64,000 nt of DNA from Platycnemis pennipes (taxonomy: Eukaryota > Arthropoda > Insecta > Odonata > Platycnemididae), in the NCBI GenBank assembly GCA_933228895.1, contig OW121851.1:109513271-109577270 (forward strand), given 5' to 3'. Below the pieces are notes generated by a model, which worked only from the letters and a program-made list of their open reading frames with translations, had not been told where the DNA came from and did no database searches. Position numbers and translations under genes: made by a program. How positions within the stretch are numbered: position 1 is the first letter of the stretch; every line of letters begins with the position of its first letter. This document shows, one piece after another, positions 1-10,404 of the stretch.

Positions 1-315
1 TGAAACGTTTAAATGCATTAATTGCCGTGCTTCGTAACTGGATATTTTCCCACCGCAGAAAATAAATCACAGTGATTGTCTTAGTACACGAACAACTTAT
101 AGTACTCTTTATGTCCGCTATTAATGGAGAAGTATCATTAAATCCCAACTTTTTAATGATGAAATCATTTTCCTTACCAGTTTGTTCTTCAAGTATCTTT
201 AAATCCCAACTTTTTCTTAGAATGGAATAAAATCTTTACTTATTTTGACCTAGGCCTGTAAATAAAGTCACATCGTTAACTGTTATTAGTTTCTCATTCG
301 AAAAGAAAAACGTTT

Positions 316-540
316 CGTCAATTGATTAAAACTGTCGCGGTCCATGTCTTCTGAGTGATGTAGTCTTTTTGGGGGTTTCTCCGCGATTACGTGGTAGTCC
401 ACCGACGTTTCCCTTCCGCTGCTGGAGGCCTCTTCAGGGTAATTAATAGACATTTCATCATCCTTCAGCAGCGGAGGGGAGACGTTGGTGGAAAACCACA
501 TAATCGCGGATAAACCCTCAAAAAAAACCACGTCACTCAG
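316..540. mobile_element. Hairpin element with ribozyme core, copy 1
   Basis: About 225 bp with two inverted arms (347-423 and 467-544, roughly 77 bp each, mostly complementary) around a 43-base loop. It is flanked by a near-perfect 13-bp direct repeat, AAGAAAAACGTTT at 303-315 and AAGAAAAACATTT at 541-553, which I read as a target-site duplication. The same element recurs at 62489-62691, including the opening AATTGATTAAAAC. On the minus strand the arm reads like the tail found downstream of the GIY-YIG domain in Penelope-like elements and carries a hammerhead core. I infer a non-autonomous PLE-dependent retroelement. The arms and repeats are seen directly; the mobilising enzyme is inferred. 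Confidence 0.7.
404..437 (-). ncRNA. Hammerhead-like ribozyme core (hairpin copy 1)
   Basis: Read on the minus strand: CTGAAGA, then an imperfect stem II (CCTCC against GGAAGG around AGCAGC), then GAAAC followed at once by GTC, the usual cleavage triplet. The three bases before CTGAAGA (ACC) pair with the bases after GTC (GGT), giving the start of stem I. Stem III is only the self-complementary ACGT, as in minimal hammerheads that work as dimers. Activity is inferred. Confidence 0.55.
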
Positions 541-599
541 AAGAAAAACATTTTAATCCTTTCCCAGGCCTCTAGAATCTCTGAATATTAAGGACTTGA

Positions 600-2590
600 A
601 AGCGTTGTTTTTTTTCTCCTGCCCACACTTTCTTCACCCACTAACTCAATACTCACAGCACTTACCAAATTTAAACCCCCCTCTTCCCATGAACCCAAGC
701 CTCTCCCCTCCAATCACCCTATTGAAATATTTTGTAACCTCCTTCTCTCGAAGATTTCCAATCCCACCTTCATCAACTCCCTTAAGCCTAAATCCAATCT
801 TTCTCCCGCTGAAATCTCAGCCCTTCATAACCTAACCTCTATTCCCAGCATTGTCATCACCCCCTCTGATAAAGGATCCACCGTTTTGGTCCTTAATTCC
901 TCCGATTACACTAATTAGGCTCTCAGACAACTTTCGAACACTTCTTCCTATAACCCTATACCCCATGATCCTAATCTACAATTCCTCAACGAAATTGACA
1001 CACTATTAAACGAGAAGGTCTCACCCAGCACGATATTTCCCTTCTCACCCCTCCCCATCCCCGCACCCCCCATGTCTACATCCAGAAATTCACAAGCCCA
1101 ATAATCCTGGCCGTCCTATAGTCTCCTCCTATTACTCACCCACCGAACGCATCTCCGCGTTTGTAGATTTTTACCTTCAACCTCTAGTCCATGGCCTCTC
1201 CTCCTACATCAAAGATACCTACCACTTCCTCGACCGCCTCAATTCCACCTTACTTCCTAATGATCAAAATAACATTAGGGCCGCCATTGACGTTACCTCT
1301 CTCTATACCTCTATTCCTCACTTGGAAGACCTCTCCTCTCTCCGCCATTTCATAAACCAACGTTCTACTATACACGCTCCTAGCACTAACTTCCTTCGTG
1401 ACCTTATGAACCTCATCCATACTCACAATTTCTTTTCCTTCAACTACCAATTCTACCTTCAGACTAGGGGCTGTGCCATGGGAAGTAGGTTTAGTCCCTC
1501 TTATTCCAACCCCTTCCTCGGCCTCCTTGAAGAATCCTTTCTATCCACATACCCCCTCAAGCCGCTCCTCTGGCTCCACTATAGTGATGATATTTTTCTC
1601 CTTTGGCCACACGACACCGATTCCCTTACCTCATACCTCGCCTCTCTCAACTCTTCCTCCTCAGTTTCCTTCACATCACATATTTCCTCTTCCAACATTA
1701 CCTTCCTTGATGTCGATATCTCCCTTTCCAATAACAAATTTCACACATCTGTTCACATCAAACCCACTAATAAACAACAATACCTCCACTATAATAGCTG
1801 CCATCCTTACTACACCAAAACATCCTTAACTTACTCCCTTTCCATTCGTGGCCACCGTATATGCAATAACCCAGACTCCCTTAACAGATTCCTCACTAAC
1901 CTACACCAGTCTCTCCTCCGAAGAGGATACCCTGAGCACCTTCTCAACGAAAAAATTTCCAATAAACCTTACTCCCCCATAGCCCCTCCTCGCAAAACCA
2001 AAGACAGCCTCTCCTTGTGCACAACCTACTTCCCTGGTATTCAGTCCCTTAAAAACATCCTCAAAGACCTATTCCCGATCCTGTCTGATAACCTTACCAC
2101 CACCAATATTTTCCCTAAATGCCCATCTCTTACCTTCAAACGTCCCCCCAACCTCTCGGGTATTCTGAGATCCACCAGACCTCTGTCCAAATCCCATCTC
2201 CCTCCCAAAACACCCCCTTCCCCCTGCAATCGCGCTATATTCAAACACTGTCCTATCCTTATCACCCAGCCTCTCCCCAAACAATTTCTCTCTTTTTCTC
2301 TTTCCTCCATGCCTTCAATTTCCTGCACCACTGAAAATACTGTCTACCTTCTACTCTGCCAATCTGTCCCTCTTTCTACATCGGCCTCTCCACCACCCCG
2401 CTATGCATTCGCATGAATGGTCATCGCTCTTCCTGCAATAATCCCTCCTTCCATTCTTATTCTCTCCGGTAGGCATACATGCCTCCTCCCACGAATCCAA
2501 CTTCAATAATTGTTTCAAGGGGGGCATACTGGCCTCTCCCTCCCACCTTCAGCGTCTCCCCTCCAACTTAAAACGGAATAATCTTTAATT
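600..2590 (+). pseudogene. Penelope-like element: RT plus GIY-YIG, decayed
   Basis: A broken reading frame recognisable as a PLE polyprotein. From about 690 to 1320 the translation includes a SDKGS block, an RPIVSS block and an SLYTSIPH block typical of PLE reverse transcriptase. A long open stretch (1322-2416) continues with TRGCAMGS, the catalytic-site equivalent YSDDIFLLW (usual Y-x-DD, with S before DD), FLDVDISL and IRGHRICNNPDSL. Near 2341 the frame shifts: VYLLLC in one frame is followed by FYIGLSTTPLCIRMNGHR in another, which is a GIY-YIG endonuclease. At least one in-frame stop (about 916) and several shifts disable it. Flanking ends were not located precisely. Confidence 0.85.
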
Positions 2591-2852
2591 TGGTTCTTCC
2601 ATGCTTTCCGCAAACCGGGAATTAACAGGGCTAATTAAAGGAACCTTCTGTCTTTCTCTCTTTTCCTCATACATTTTCTCATACCTTTTCCCTCTACACT
2701 CATCTTTACCCCTCTTACTTCTACCCTTCACTTGTTTCCTCGACCTGCCTTGCTCCCTCAGTCAGTTCTCTCCTCTCCTTCGAGAAAGGTGGTAATGGCC
2801 ACCTAAATATCCGAAAACTATCTTTGTGTCTTTTATTTATGTGCTTTTATAC

Positions 2853-3150
2853 TTGTCTGGTGGCCTAGTGGGTAGAGCACTGAGCTACTGACCGGAGGGT
2901 CCCGGTTCAAATCCCGGGCAAGAGCCTTTCTGGACATCCTCATCCTTGCGATTCGATTTTCTTCTTAGTACTTCGTAGTAAATCGCAGGTGGCCCAGGGA
3001 AAGGAACTGGCTCCCCTACCCTGAATGTGTGAATTTCACACGCCATTGGCATAGTATGGGGTGAGTTCTACTCTCACTTATCACTGTTGAATCAGTGAGT
3101 GACACCTTTGTCACGACTGTGACCAGCTTTATTGTTATTTGTATCTCACA
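2853..3150 (+). repeat. tRNA-derived SINE
   Basis: The head (2853-2930) has RNA polymerase III promoter boxes: an A box in TGGCCTAGTGGGTAGAGC and a B box in GGTTCAAATCC, spaced as in a tRNA. It does not fold as a complete tRNA and runs on into about 220 bases of non-tRNA sequence, so SINE is preferred over a tRNA gene. The 3' boundary is approximate. Confidence 0.6.
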
Positions 3151-3784
3151 CTGCGAATTTCCTGTGAATTCGTGATTTCCTTAGAAAAATTAAATCTGCA
3201 TTACTAACTTTTTGTCCTGAAGTCAGTATTTAATGCGTTTTTACGTTAATTCGATTTCGTCGGTCACAAAGAATGCCTTTGGACTTTCACATATCATTGT
3301 AATGAGTGATGAGCAATGTCTTTCACATCAATGGTAAATTCATTTTTAAAAATTCCCCGTTCGTCACTTTTCTTGACTCACTCTACCTTTTGCGGACGGA
3401 ACTCTCTTTCCATATTCGCTCAACTAATGTTAAGCAAATGGACATAAAGGGTAAGAAATGAGGAAATGGTATTCGAAAGAGGCGAAGAAGATGGGACACT
3501 GTGGAGCAGTACACGGAACAGGAGAACGCGATCGATTGGTCGTATCTTGGAGACGCAACGCTTTGGTAAATAACATTCTGATTGGAAGTCCATCGAAGGT
3601 AAATCCCCAGCTGAGGGACGACAAATACGCAGGGCAAACTAAGAGGATATTTGCAATGCCTCTTGCTTGCGGTCAAATATTTGTGTGAGAGTTGAATCAA
3701 ATTTTTTTGTAAAAAATTGATAAATCGTACAGAAAACACGCTTTCTTTCTCATGATTAAAATATTCATAAAACAGGAATTCATC
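3151..3784. other. No gene recognised
   Basis: AT-rich sequence with only short frames on both strands. I found no domain, splice-supported exon or element end. Confidence 0.5.
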
Positions 3785-4442
3785 TGAATCTACATGATAC
3801 CCCGCAAGCCACCATAAAGGTGTGGGGCAGGGGGTGAATTCTCACCAAACATGCACTAAATAATATGCACAAAAACGGATTAGTAATAATATACTACTCT
3901 AAACTTCACTATTAAAAAAGATAAAAATAGCAAAGCAAGCATGCAAAAACCTGCTGTTGGTTGGGTTACCTTCAAGTCCTTATACCAACATGCAGCTACC
4001 TATGCTATTCATTGATGCACTCGTGTTGGCTATATTTACCGTTGTTTATATCCCTAATTGTACGAGGAAAAAAGGACATTTTGAATCTGTCAGTTCGGCA
4101 ATCAATTTCTCTAATTTTGTGTTTATGGTCTAGTCTACCATGGTAAGTTTGGGTTCGCAAAACATGTTTAGCGTGAATTTTAAGCTGAAAATATTATTGT
4201 GGAATTTATTTAAGAGATTAAGTCTGAATTTCAACCTGCGATCTGATAATTATTTCCATTTTAATTCATTTAATAAACTGGTTACGCAAATATAGATATC
4301 GTACCGTCCCTTTACAAATCTTGCCGATCTTCGCTGCTGACGTTCAAGTTCATTATTTTTACCGATTTCGTAGGGATCCTTTATACTGGCAGCATATTCC
4401 AAATGAGGTCTAACAAAGGAAAAGTAGCTGATTTCTCGTGAA
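3785..4442 (-). mobile_element. CR1/Jockey-like LINE, 5'-truncated 3' end
   Basis: The minus strand from about 4442 to 4250 encodes the last ~65 residues of a non-LTR reverse transcriptase (ISYFSFVRPHLEYAAS, then DPYEIGKNNELERQQRRSAR). It is then followed by a 3' untranslated region reaching about 3785. The same protein segment occurs at 21950-22130, and the same 3' region, in opposite orientation, at 8793-9250, so three truncated copies of one LINE family lie in the window. Truncation at the 5' end is typical of incomplete reverse transcription. Confidence 0.75.
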
Positions 4443-5239
4443 AAGTGCGAAAATTGATCAATCTGCAATCTTTGGGATGTTTTGCGGACATTTTTTTTTT
4501 TTTTTTGACGTTTCTCTTCATCTTCACATCAGCTTGTGTAGTTGCAGGCCTCACATGCTGTAAATGTTTTGGTGATAGTTGTCCTCGCAGTTCTTCTTGC
4601 ATTTTTATATGACAGAGGGTGATTCCACAGCATTGAGACACTTGTGTTTTTATATGTATTCCTCCAATAACAAGGTATTGCCTTGATGTTACATGAGCAG
4701 CTTCCAGCCAAGCTTTTTTACTTTTTCTTTGTCTTTTTTTTCATAACTATCAACGGCTGCAGCACAAAACGATTTCATGGAAATGGAACTGATAGAACCG
4801 TGAAGCGTTATATAAAACCACGTTTTAGGAAAGGGTTTTATCGCGAGAAAGCTAATTTTTAAAAAAACGTTATTTCAGGAAATGTTTCTCCGAAAATTCC
4901 ACCGAGAGCAATCGGAATAAGAAGTATTACACGGAAATAGAAGAGCTGACGGGGAATAAGAAAAATGAATGGCTGCAATTGATCACTTTTCAGGTAAACG
5001 AGCTGATGATGATGAACTCCTAAGTATGCGTTATTTTTTAGTGCAACAGTCTGAGAGTGTGATGTCTTTGAACGAAACAAGGATCTTTGTTTCGTTGACA
5101 ATACTTGTTGCATTCCTTGTGTAGGCTTCCGCGGGTTGTCTTACTTGAAGATGCTTTTCTTTCGGGATTCCCACCGCGTTGGTCCATAGTTCCTGGGACA
5201 AAGTCCCAGTGCAATACTTATTGCAGTTTGTGTTATCGA
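4443..5239. other. No gene recognised; one short perfect hairpin
   Basis: Contains a T-run at 4489-4506 and otherwise unassigned sequence. CTGGGAC-AAA-GTCCCAG near 5191-5208 is a perfect 7-bp stem of unknown meaning. No protein domain recognised. Confidence 0.45.
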
Positions 5240-5795
5240 CCGTAACATGGTGGAAACGATTCATTATAATATAAATGAACACACTTGATTTTTACACAAT
5301 TTATTTCTCCTCCACTACCCAGTCTACCCTTACCTACTCAAACGATACTCCCGATCCCGCAAAACATCTTTTGGAAAAAAGACACGCGAGTGACATCACT
5401 CCTAAAGTTCTGCATGTAGAAAGGAAAGGCCTCCGCCTGGATGTTCTAGAACAGCTAGAGATTCTGAAAACCGTGGGTTCAAAGGGTGCAATCCTTATTG
5501 ACATGTTGTAAACCTCCCGTTCACCCCTCCTAGACCACCCACTATTCAGGGATACCCACCCACCATAACGACCTAATGCGTCACGTGACGCTAAACCTTT
5601 TCCCTCCACTACCACCTCCCCTCCAACGACCCTTTGACATTTTTTACCCCCACCCCCGATCCCAACCCGCCCCTCTTCACTATTTTGTGTACATATATTT
5701 GCTGAAAAATATTTTCTGTAGTACACCTGATGATGACTTAACAGTCGAAACCCTGTAAGCGGAGGGAAAATAAATTTGTGGTAGTTCATTTGTAT
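5240..5795 (+). mobile_element. Penelope-like element, 3' end fragment
   Basis: The frame at 5275-5511 (AKHLLEKRHASDITPKVLHVE and onward to a stop) resembles the C-terminal tail of a PLE protein rather than a host gene. It is followed by C-rich untranslated sequence and, at 5727-5757, a hammerhead core with the tail PDDDLTVETL in one frame. Sequence after it (GGAGGGAAAATAAATTTG) looks like an element end. No RT domain remains. Assignment rests on the tail and the ribozyme context, so it is moderately sure. Confidence 0.55.
5727..5757 (+). ncRNA. Hammerhead-like ribozyme core in PLE tail
   Basis: CTGATGA, then T, stem II GAC / loop TTAACA / GTC, then GAAAC, loop CCT and GTA (triplet NUH satisfied). 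Stem III is a minimal AC/GT pair. Outer pairing is possible between TATTTTCT at about 5710-5717 and AGGGAAAATA at about 5763-5772, but the bases touching the core do not pair well, so stem I may be damaged. Confidence 0.6.
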
Positions 5796-5924
5796 TATAA
5801 TACTTATTACAATATAGCAAGGCGATAATCTCCAGGATTTTGGTTAAGTTGTTGCGCAGAGTTTCTTCCGGGGTCAGGTTGGCATTGTGGGTCATGATGC
5901 CACCGATTCTCACAGCGATAGCCG

Positions 5925-6165
5925 CAGTTTAAATCTCGGATATCGTAGATTCTTCATCGGCTAACCTATCTCCCTACGTGAGTGCTGTGTGGAGAGTAGT
6001 TTTGCGAGTTCAGTACCCCGTCCGTCGGATGGGACGTTAAAACTCTGAACCTCTCGTTTCCTTCCGTCTAGTAGAACAAGCTAGTGCCGTCACCAGGTTT
6101 CTCTCCATCCTTTCTCTTTTTCCGGTCCCTCTTAGCACCTTCTCGTCCAATTTGGGGCGCTATAA
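5925..6165 (+). repeat. tRNA-SINE family body (CCGTCCGTCGGA core), partial
   Basis: Contains the CCGTCCGTCGGATGGGACGT block at 6019-6038 and the later CAGGTTTCTCTCCATCC block. The same blocks in the same order occur at 16470-16790 and 20268-20580, and reversed at 27000-27290. The tRNA-like head is degraded here. Confidence 0.6.
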
Positions 6166-6550
6166 GTTCAGACGACCTAGACGATCTAGACAAACACACA
6201 CTAGAGTTTTTCCACACCTCTATTTCCTTCAACAGTTTGCAAATGTTTGATTTTCCGTTGCGTTCTTTGTCGTTGAAGTTAGGCTGAAAAGAAATCCTTC
6301 CGAAGTTTTGTTGCCTGAAACTTCGGTCTACTTACTAAATCTGGGGTGGGCAAGCGCATTTCACAGAATGGAGACAATAGAGTAAAATTAAGTTTTAGGT
6401 GTTCCAACTGATAATGGCTAAATCGCGACACCTAACACAGCTTAATCCTATGTCATGCCCACAACATCCTGAGGCGTGGAACATAAAAGAATGAAACTTT
6501 GTTAGGTTCACTTTATATTTAAACAAGCACGACCCGGGTTTCATAACATA

Positions 6551-8047
6551 CAGTCAAACTTGTATCTAACGAGATCCAAGGGACCAAATGCTTTTGCTCG
6601 TAATATCCATTACTCGTTATATCCGTTACGATTAGCAGCATGTACTGTCACTCACTGTCTTTCCTCTCTCACGCACACAAGCGCGCTCACACACATATAA
6701 TTCTAATGCAGAGGTGATACAATAACAAAGATTAATATAAGATGATTTAATATACAAAATGAACAATTTATTCAGTAAACTATCCATCCACTAGGAATTG
6801 GAGTTTCCTACAATGATCGAAGAATTATCCACAGTTTGTATAAAAACCAAGTAGCTGTGATTAAATCGGGACCCAGCTGTGAAGAAGCGAGAATAAGGAA
6901 AGGAGTGAGACAAGGCTGTGCACTGTCTCCCGTAATTTTTAATGTTTACATTGAGAGAGTCATCAATGAAGTCAAGGAGAAGTGTTCTGGAGTGAACATC
7001 CACGGAGAAACAATCAGCATGCTACGATTCGCTGATGACATAGCTCTCATAGCAGAGACAGAGAAGGAGCTGAATAAGATACTAACAACCATGGAAAGGA
7101 CAATGACCAGACATCAGCTGAAGATCAATAAGAAGAAAACTAAGATATTGGTGTGCAGCAGAAGAGAAGAGGCCAAAACCAACGTTAAACTAGGAAAACA
7201 GAAACTGGAAGAGGTGAAAGAGTTCTGTTACCTGGGAAGCAGAGTAACCAACGATGGACGAAGCAAGAAAGAAATAGTGAGTAGAATAGCCCAGGCAAAG
7301 AGGGCATTCTATCAAAAGAAGAATCTACTAACAGCTGGAAATACAAGCTTGGAAGTAAGGAAGCAATTCATTAAAACGTATATCTGGAGCATGTTCCTTT
7401 ATGGCAGTGAGGCATGGACGATGACAGCAGCGGAGAAGAGAAGGGTGGAAGCATTCGAAATATGGTGCTATCGACGAATGATGAAGATAAAATGGATCGA
7501 CCGAGTGACAAATGAAGAAGTTCTAAGAAGAGTGGGAGAAAAGAGAAGTCTACTGAAAACTATAAAAAGAATGCGGGACAACCTAATCGGCCATATCTTA
7601 AGACACGATGGCCTGATGAAGACAATCGTCGAGGGAAAATTGAACGGGAAAAATGGAAGAGGCAGGCCTCGTATGAGTTACATGGAGCAGATCGTAAAGG
7701 ACGTGAAAGAGAGGAACTACGTTGGTATGAAGAGGTTGGCCGATAGAAGAATCGAGTGGAGGGCTGCGTCAAACCAATCCTATGATTGTTGACCCTTGAT
7801 GATGATGATGATGAAACTATCCATGCCAAATTTACAAGAAAAAGTCCTTGGTACGACAGTACAGCCACTGCCCGTTCATTTGGACTAAAGATTTGCTCGT
7901 TATAACCGTAAGGCTCTCTAATACAGTCTCGTATTAACCGTTATATATTGATCATAAAATGCATTATTTTACAAACAACCCATCTCTCTTTCCTCGCAAT
8001 AGCCGAGATCTCGTTTTAACCGTGCTCGTTATAAATGAGTTTGACTG
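6551..8047. mobile_element. pogo/Tigger-type MITE, carrying an RTE insertion
   Basis: Ends CAGTCAAACTTGTATCTAAC and, reversed, CAGTCAAACTCATTTATAAC, flanked on both sides by TA (6549-6550, 8048-8049). These ends and the TA duplication are those of pogo/Tigger-like Tc1-mariner relatives. Without the RTE and its duplication it is about 460 bp and has no transposase. A related right end is at 46385. Confidence 0.75.
6788..7813 (+). mobile_element. RTE/BovB-like LINE, 5'-truncated, open frame
   Basis: A clean reading frame from about 6797 to 7792 encodes the C-terminal part of an RTE reverse transcriptase: KGVRQGCALSPVIFNVY, then LRFADDIALIAE with the catalytic A-DD, YLGSRVT, LYGSEAWTM, LRHDGL, and the family-typical end RRIEWRAASNQ. 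It closes with a GATGAT-type microsatellite tail. Perfect 11-bp target duplications AAACTATCCAT flank it (6777-6787, 7814-7824). The intact frame and perfect duplication suggest a young insertion. It lacks the endonuclease and first RT blocks, so it is dead on arrival. Confidence 0.92.
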
Positions 8048-8128
8048 TAGTTACATTTTTCATGCATACAATTCATACATACATTCATACATGCATGCTA
8101 TAAAGATTATGTATGCATGAAAAATCAC

Positions 8129-8161
8129 CTGATGATGTAACTATGTTATGAAACCCGGGTC
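8129..8161 (+). ncRNA. Hammerhead-like ribozyme core (hairpin copy 3)
   Basis: CTGATGA, TG, stem II TAAC / CTAT-type loop / GTTA, T, GAAAC, loop CCGG, GTC. CAC just before CTGATGA pairs with GTG just after GTC, starting stem I. ACCCGGGT is fully self-complementary and could form stem III within or between molecules. All invariant core positions are present. Cleavage is inferred. Confidence 0.7.
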
Positions 8162-8261
8162 GTGCATATTTAAATATAAAGTGAACATAACAAAGTTTCT
8201 TTCTTTTATTTTCCATTATGGAAAGGTATCACATAGTCAAGCCTGAAGATATCAGCTATAT

Positions 8262-8340
8262 CCTGAGGCGTGATTCGAACCCATGACCTTCGGCTCTTAT
8301 GGCGAGTTCATTTACTGTCTATCTTCCACGGCCGTCTTAA
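8262..8340 (-). repeat. tRNA-derived SINE head
   Basis: On the minus strand a B box (GGTTCGAATC) follows an A-box-like stretch at tRNA spacing. No complete tRNA fold is apparent, and the hairpin insertion splits the repeat at its B-box side. Confidence 0.45.
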
Positions 8341-8792
8341 ACAGTGGGAGGAGGAATGAAATGTAAGATAAAAGGTCAAAATGTATTAATAAAAGATCCT
8401 AACATATCGTAACCATATGTTCTAATTAACTCTATCATCCAAGGATATTCAATGTCGAGGAGGAGTGAAAGGGGTACTCATAGAATTTGAACCCAACGCT
8501 CTATTCTCATGAACGGTGTCGTTTATATGTACTAATTGATGTCACTGCATTGAGTATTTCAATATGCCTTTTTAGGAGCCACTCATACATTAAGTAAGGT
8601 AAATTTTCCTATCCTCCCTCCTATAACGTTCCATAGCATTCAACATTCGTAATCGCCCACCCCCACCCTAAATTACGTCACGCTCTGCCAATAAACGTAT
8701 TATTTTTGGGAATGGTTAAAAAGAAACTTATACTTTATTTATTTCTCGATGCTATTATTTATTTATTATCATTGCGTGTGTCAAATGTATTT
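8341..8792. other. No gene recognised
   Basis: Unassigned AT-rich sequence with no open frame of interest. Confidence 0.45.
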
Positions 8793-9250
8793 GTAAAGGG
8801 ACGGTACGATAACTATTTTAGCGTAACCAGTCTATGAAATGAATTAAAATGGGAATCATTGTCAGATCCACGTCAGTTCGTAGGTTGAACTTTATGTGGT
8901 TGACTGGACAATTATCACAAAATTAGAGAAATTGATTGCCGAACTGAGAGATTCAAAATGTCCTTTTTTCTTCGTACAGTTAGGGATATGAATAGTGGTA
9001 AATATACCCAATGCCAGTGTATCAATAGATAGCATAGGTGCCTAGTTGCATGTTGGTATATGGATTTTAAGCTAACCAAACTAACAGCATGATATTGCAT
9101 GCTTGATTTGCTGTTTTTATCTTTTTTAAAAATTGAAGTTAGGACTAGTATGTTATTACTGATCCTTTTTTATGCATGGTGTGTAATGCGTGTTTGGTGT
9201 GAGTTCACCCCCTGCCACACAACCTTATGGTGACATGCAGATGTATCGTT
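8793..9250 (+). mobile_element. CR1/Jockey-like LINE 3' end
   Basis: Begins with remains of the last codons (VKGRYDNYF, then TSL, a stop, NELKW) and continues as the same 3' untranslated sequence seen reversed at 3785-4250. Shared landmarks are the CGGCAATCAATTTCTCTAAT block and the final TTTGGTGTGAGTTCACCCC. Strongly 5'-truncated. Confidence 0.7.
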
Positions 9251-9336
9251 TGATCAAACAATAAATATATCACGTATCCTTCTTCCGAAGGTATCAGAAG
9301 AATATTGGACCTCTCACCCTTCTAAATCGATTCGTA

Positions 9337-10002
9337 GTGATGGGAAAAGTGGCTCTTTTAGATGAGCGGACTCAAGACTTACCGTTCACATCAGCGAGCA
9401 GCTCGCTCAGAGTGACTCCCTTTGGAGTCATTTGGATAGGGAGGGGAGAGCCGGGAAAGTAAGGAGAGAGAGGGAGTCACTTGGAGTGAGTGGGTAGGAA
9501 AGGAAAGAGGGATTGGCAGCGACAATGAAAATGGATTTTTAGCAGTAATAGGAGCTAAAAACATTTATTTAGGAATAACAGCACAACATGCTTAGAAATC
9601 GTAACTTTATTTTACAAATTAGCATTTCAAAACAAAATCTGCATTACTTTTTTCCCTGCCAGTTTATTTCTCCTATCAGTAACAATTTGGCCTGCTTTAG
9701 AATTCATAAGCCATTCATTTTATTATTGTTCCAACATCAAATTCACAGTAGAACTCATGGAAACGTTTCACATTACTCGATCGCAAAGAACTTCCTTTAT
9801 ACTCTTACCACAGCCATGAAGACTACATGGGATGAAGCCTCATTAGAGCGGTGAGTTCGAAGACTCTTTCGAGATGGATTTGTGAGCTGTGTGTGGTGAT
9901 GGCAGAGGAAGTCGTGACTCACTTAATACGACTCTCATGACTCGTAACTCATTCTACAGAGGCGCTCTTTTGAGCTGACTCGCTCACACGTTGCCCATCA
10001 CT
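9337..10002. mobile_element. hAT-type MITE with GACTC-rich ends
   Basis: Ends AGTGATGGG and CCCATCACT are inverted and match the GATGGG core of the two better-defined hAT elements in this window. Both termini are dense in GAGTC/GACTC words (for example 9370-9490 and 9910-9985), like the subterminal arrays of the other hATs. The 8-bp target duplication is not clean. No transposase motif is visible in its 666 bp. hAT membership is inferred from the ends. Confidence 0.5.
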
Positions 10003-10404
10003 GGTCGTTAGTGCTTCGTTAACTGTTAGCCCGACCACCTCTCTCCTTGCGGTTACGTAATATACGAATAGCCTTCTATCACGAAGAGAGTAGCAAGATT
10101 TAATATCATTCAAATCCGAAGAGATTTCCACCATCTCACCTCATCGAAACGGGCATGTTTTTTTTCTCCAAACATTTGCTTGAAAAAGCACTGGCGGGCG
10201 AGGTAAAACCATATCTAAGCATTCCCAAGGAGACGTCTCCAAATATGATTCTGGTGCTTATACAGGTATTAACTACTCAATCCCCGTAAACCCCCTCTAC
10301 TTTTACGAACGGATTTCCCAATTCCAGAGAGGAACCTCGATCATTCTACCCAGTCTTGGAAGGTCATAAAATAATGAACGTAAGCAATCAACCATCATAA
10401 TCAT
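10003..10404. other. No gene recognised
   Basis: Unassigned spacer between a hAT-type MITE and an RTE copy. Confidence 0.45.

Larger units (their letters stand above)
6479..8259. mobile_element. Hairpin element with ribozyme, copy 3, interrupted
   Basis: Inverted arms at 6479-6550 and about 8130-8215 pair over more than 60 bases, including GCACGACCCGGGTTTCATAA on the left. The ends lie between perfect 13-bp direct repeats, ATCCTGAGGCGTG at 6466-6478 and 8260-8272. With the later insertion (6551-8047) removed the arms sit together as a hairpin. The right arm carries a full hammerhead core (8129-8161); the matching place in the left arm lacks about 10 bases covering CTGATGA. It landed in a SINE-like sequence whose B box remains at 8265-8285. 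Confidence 0.7.

Noticed and set aside
8262..8340. Possible tRNA genes at this and other box A/B sites (2853, 20268, 40358, 46762)
   Set aside because: Boxes are present, but acceptor stems and anticodon arms do not fold completely and several run into shared non-tRNA bodies, so SINEs are likelier.
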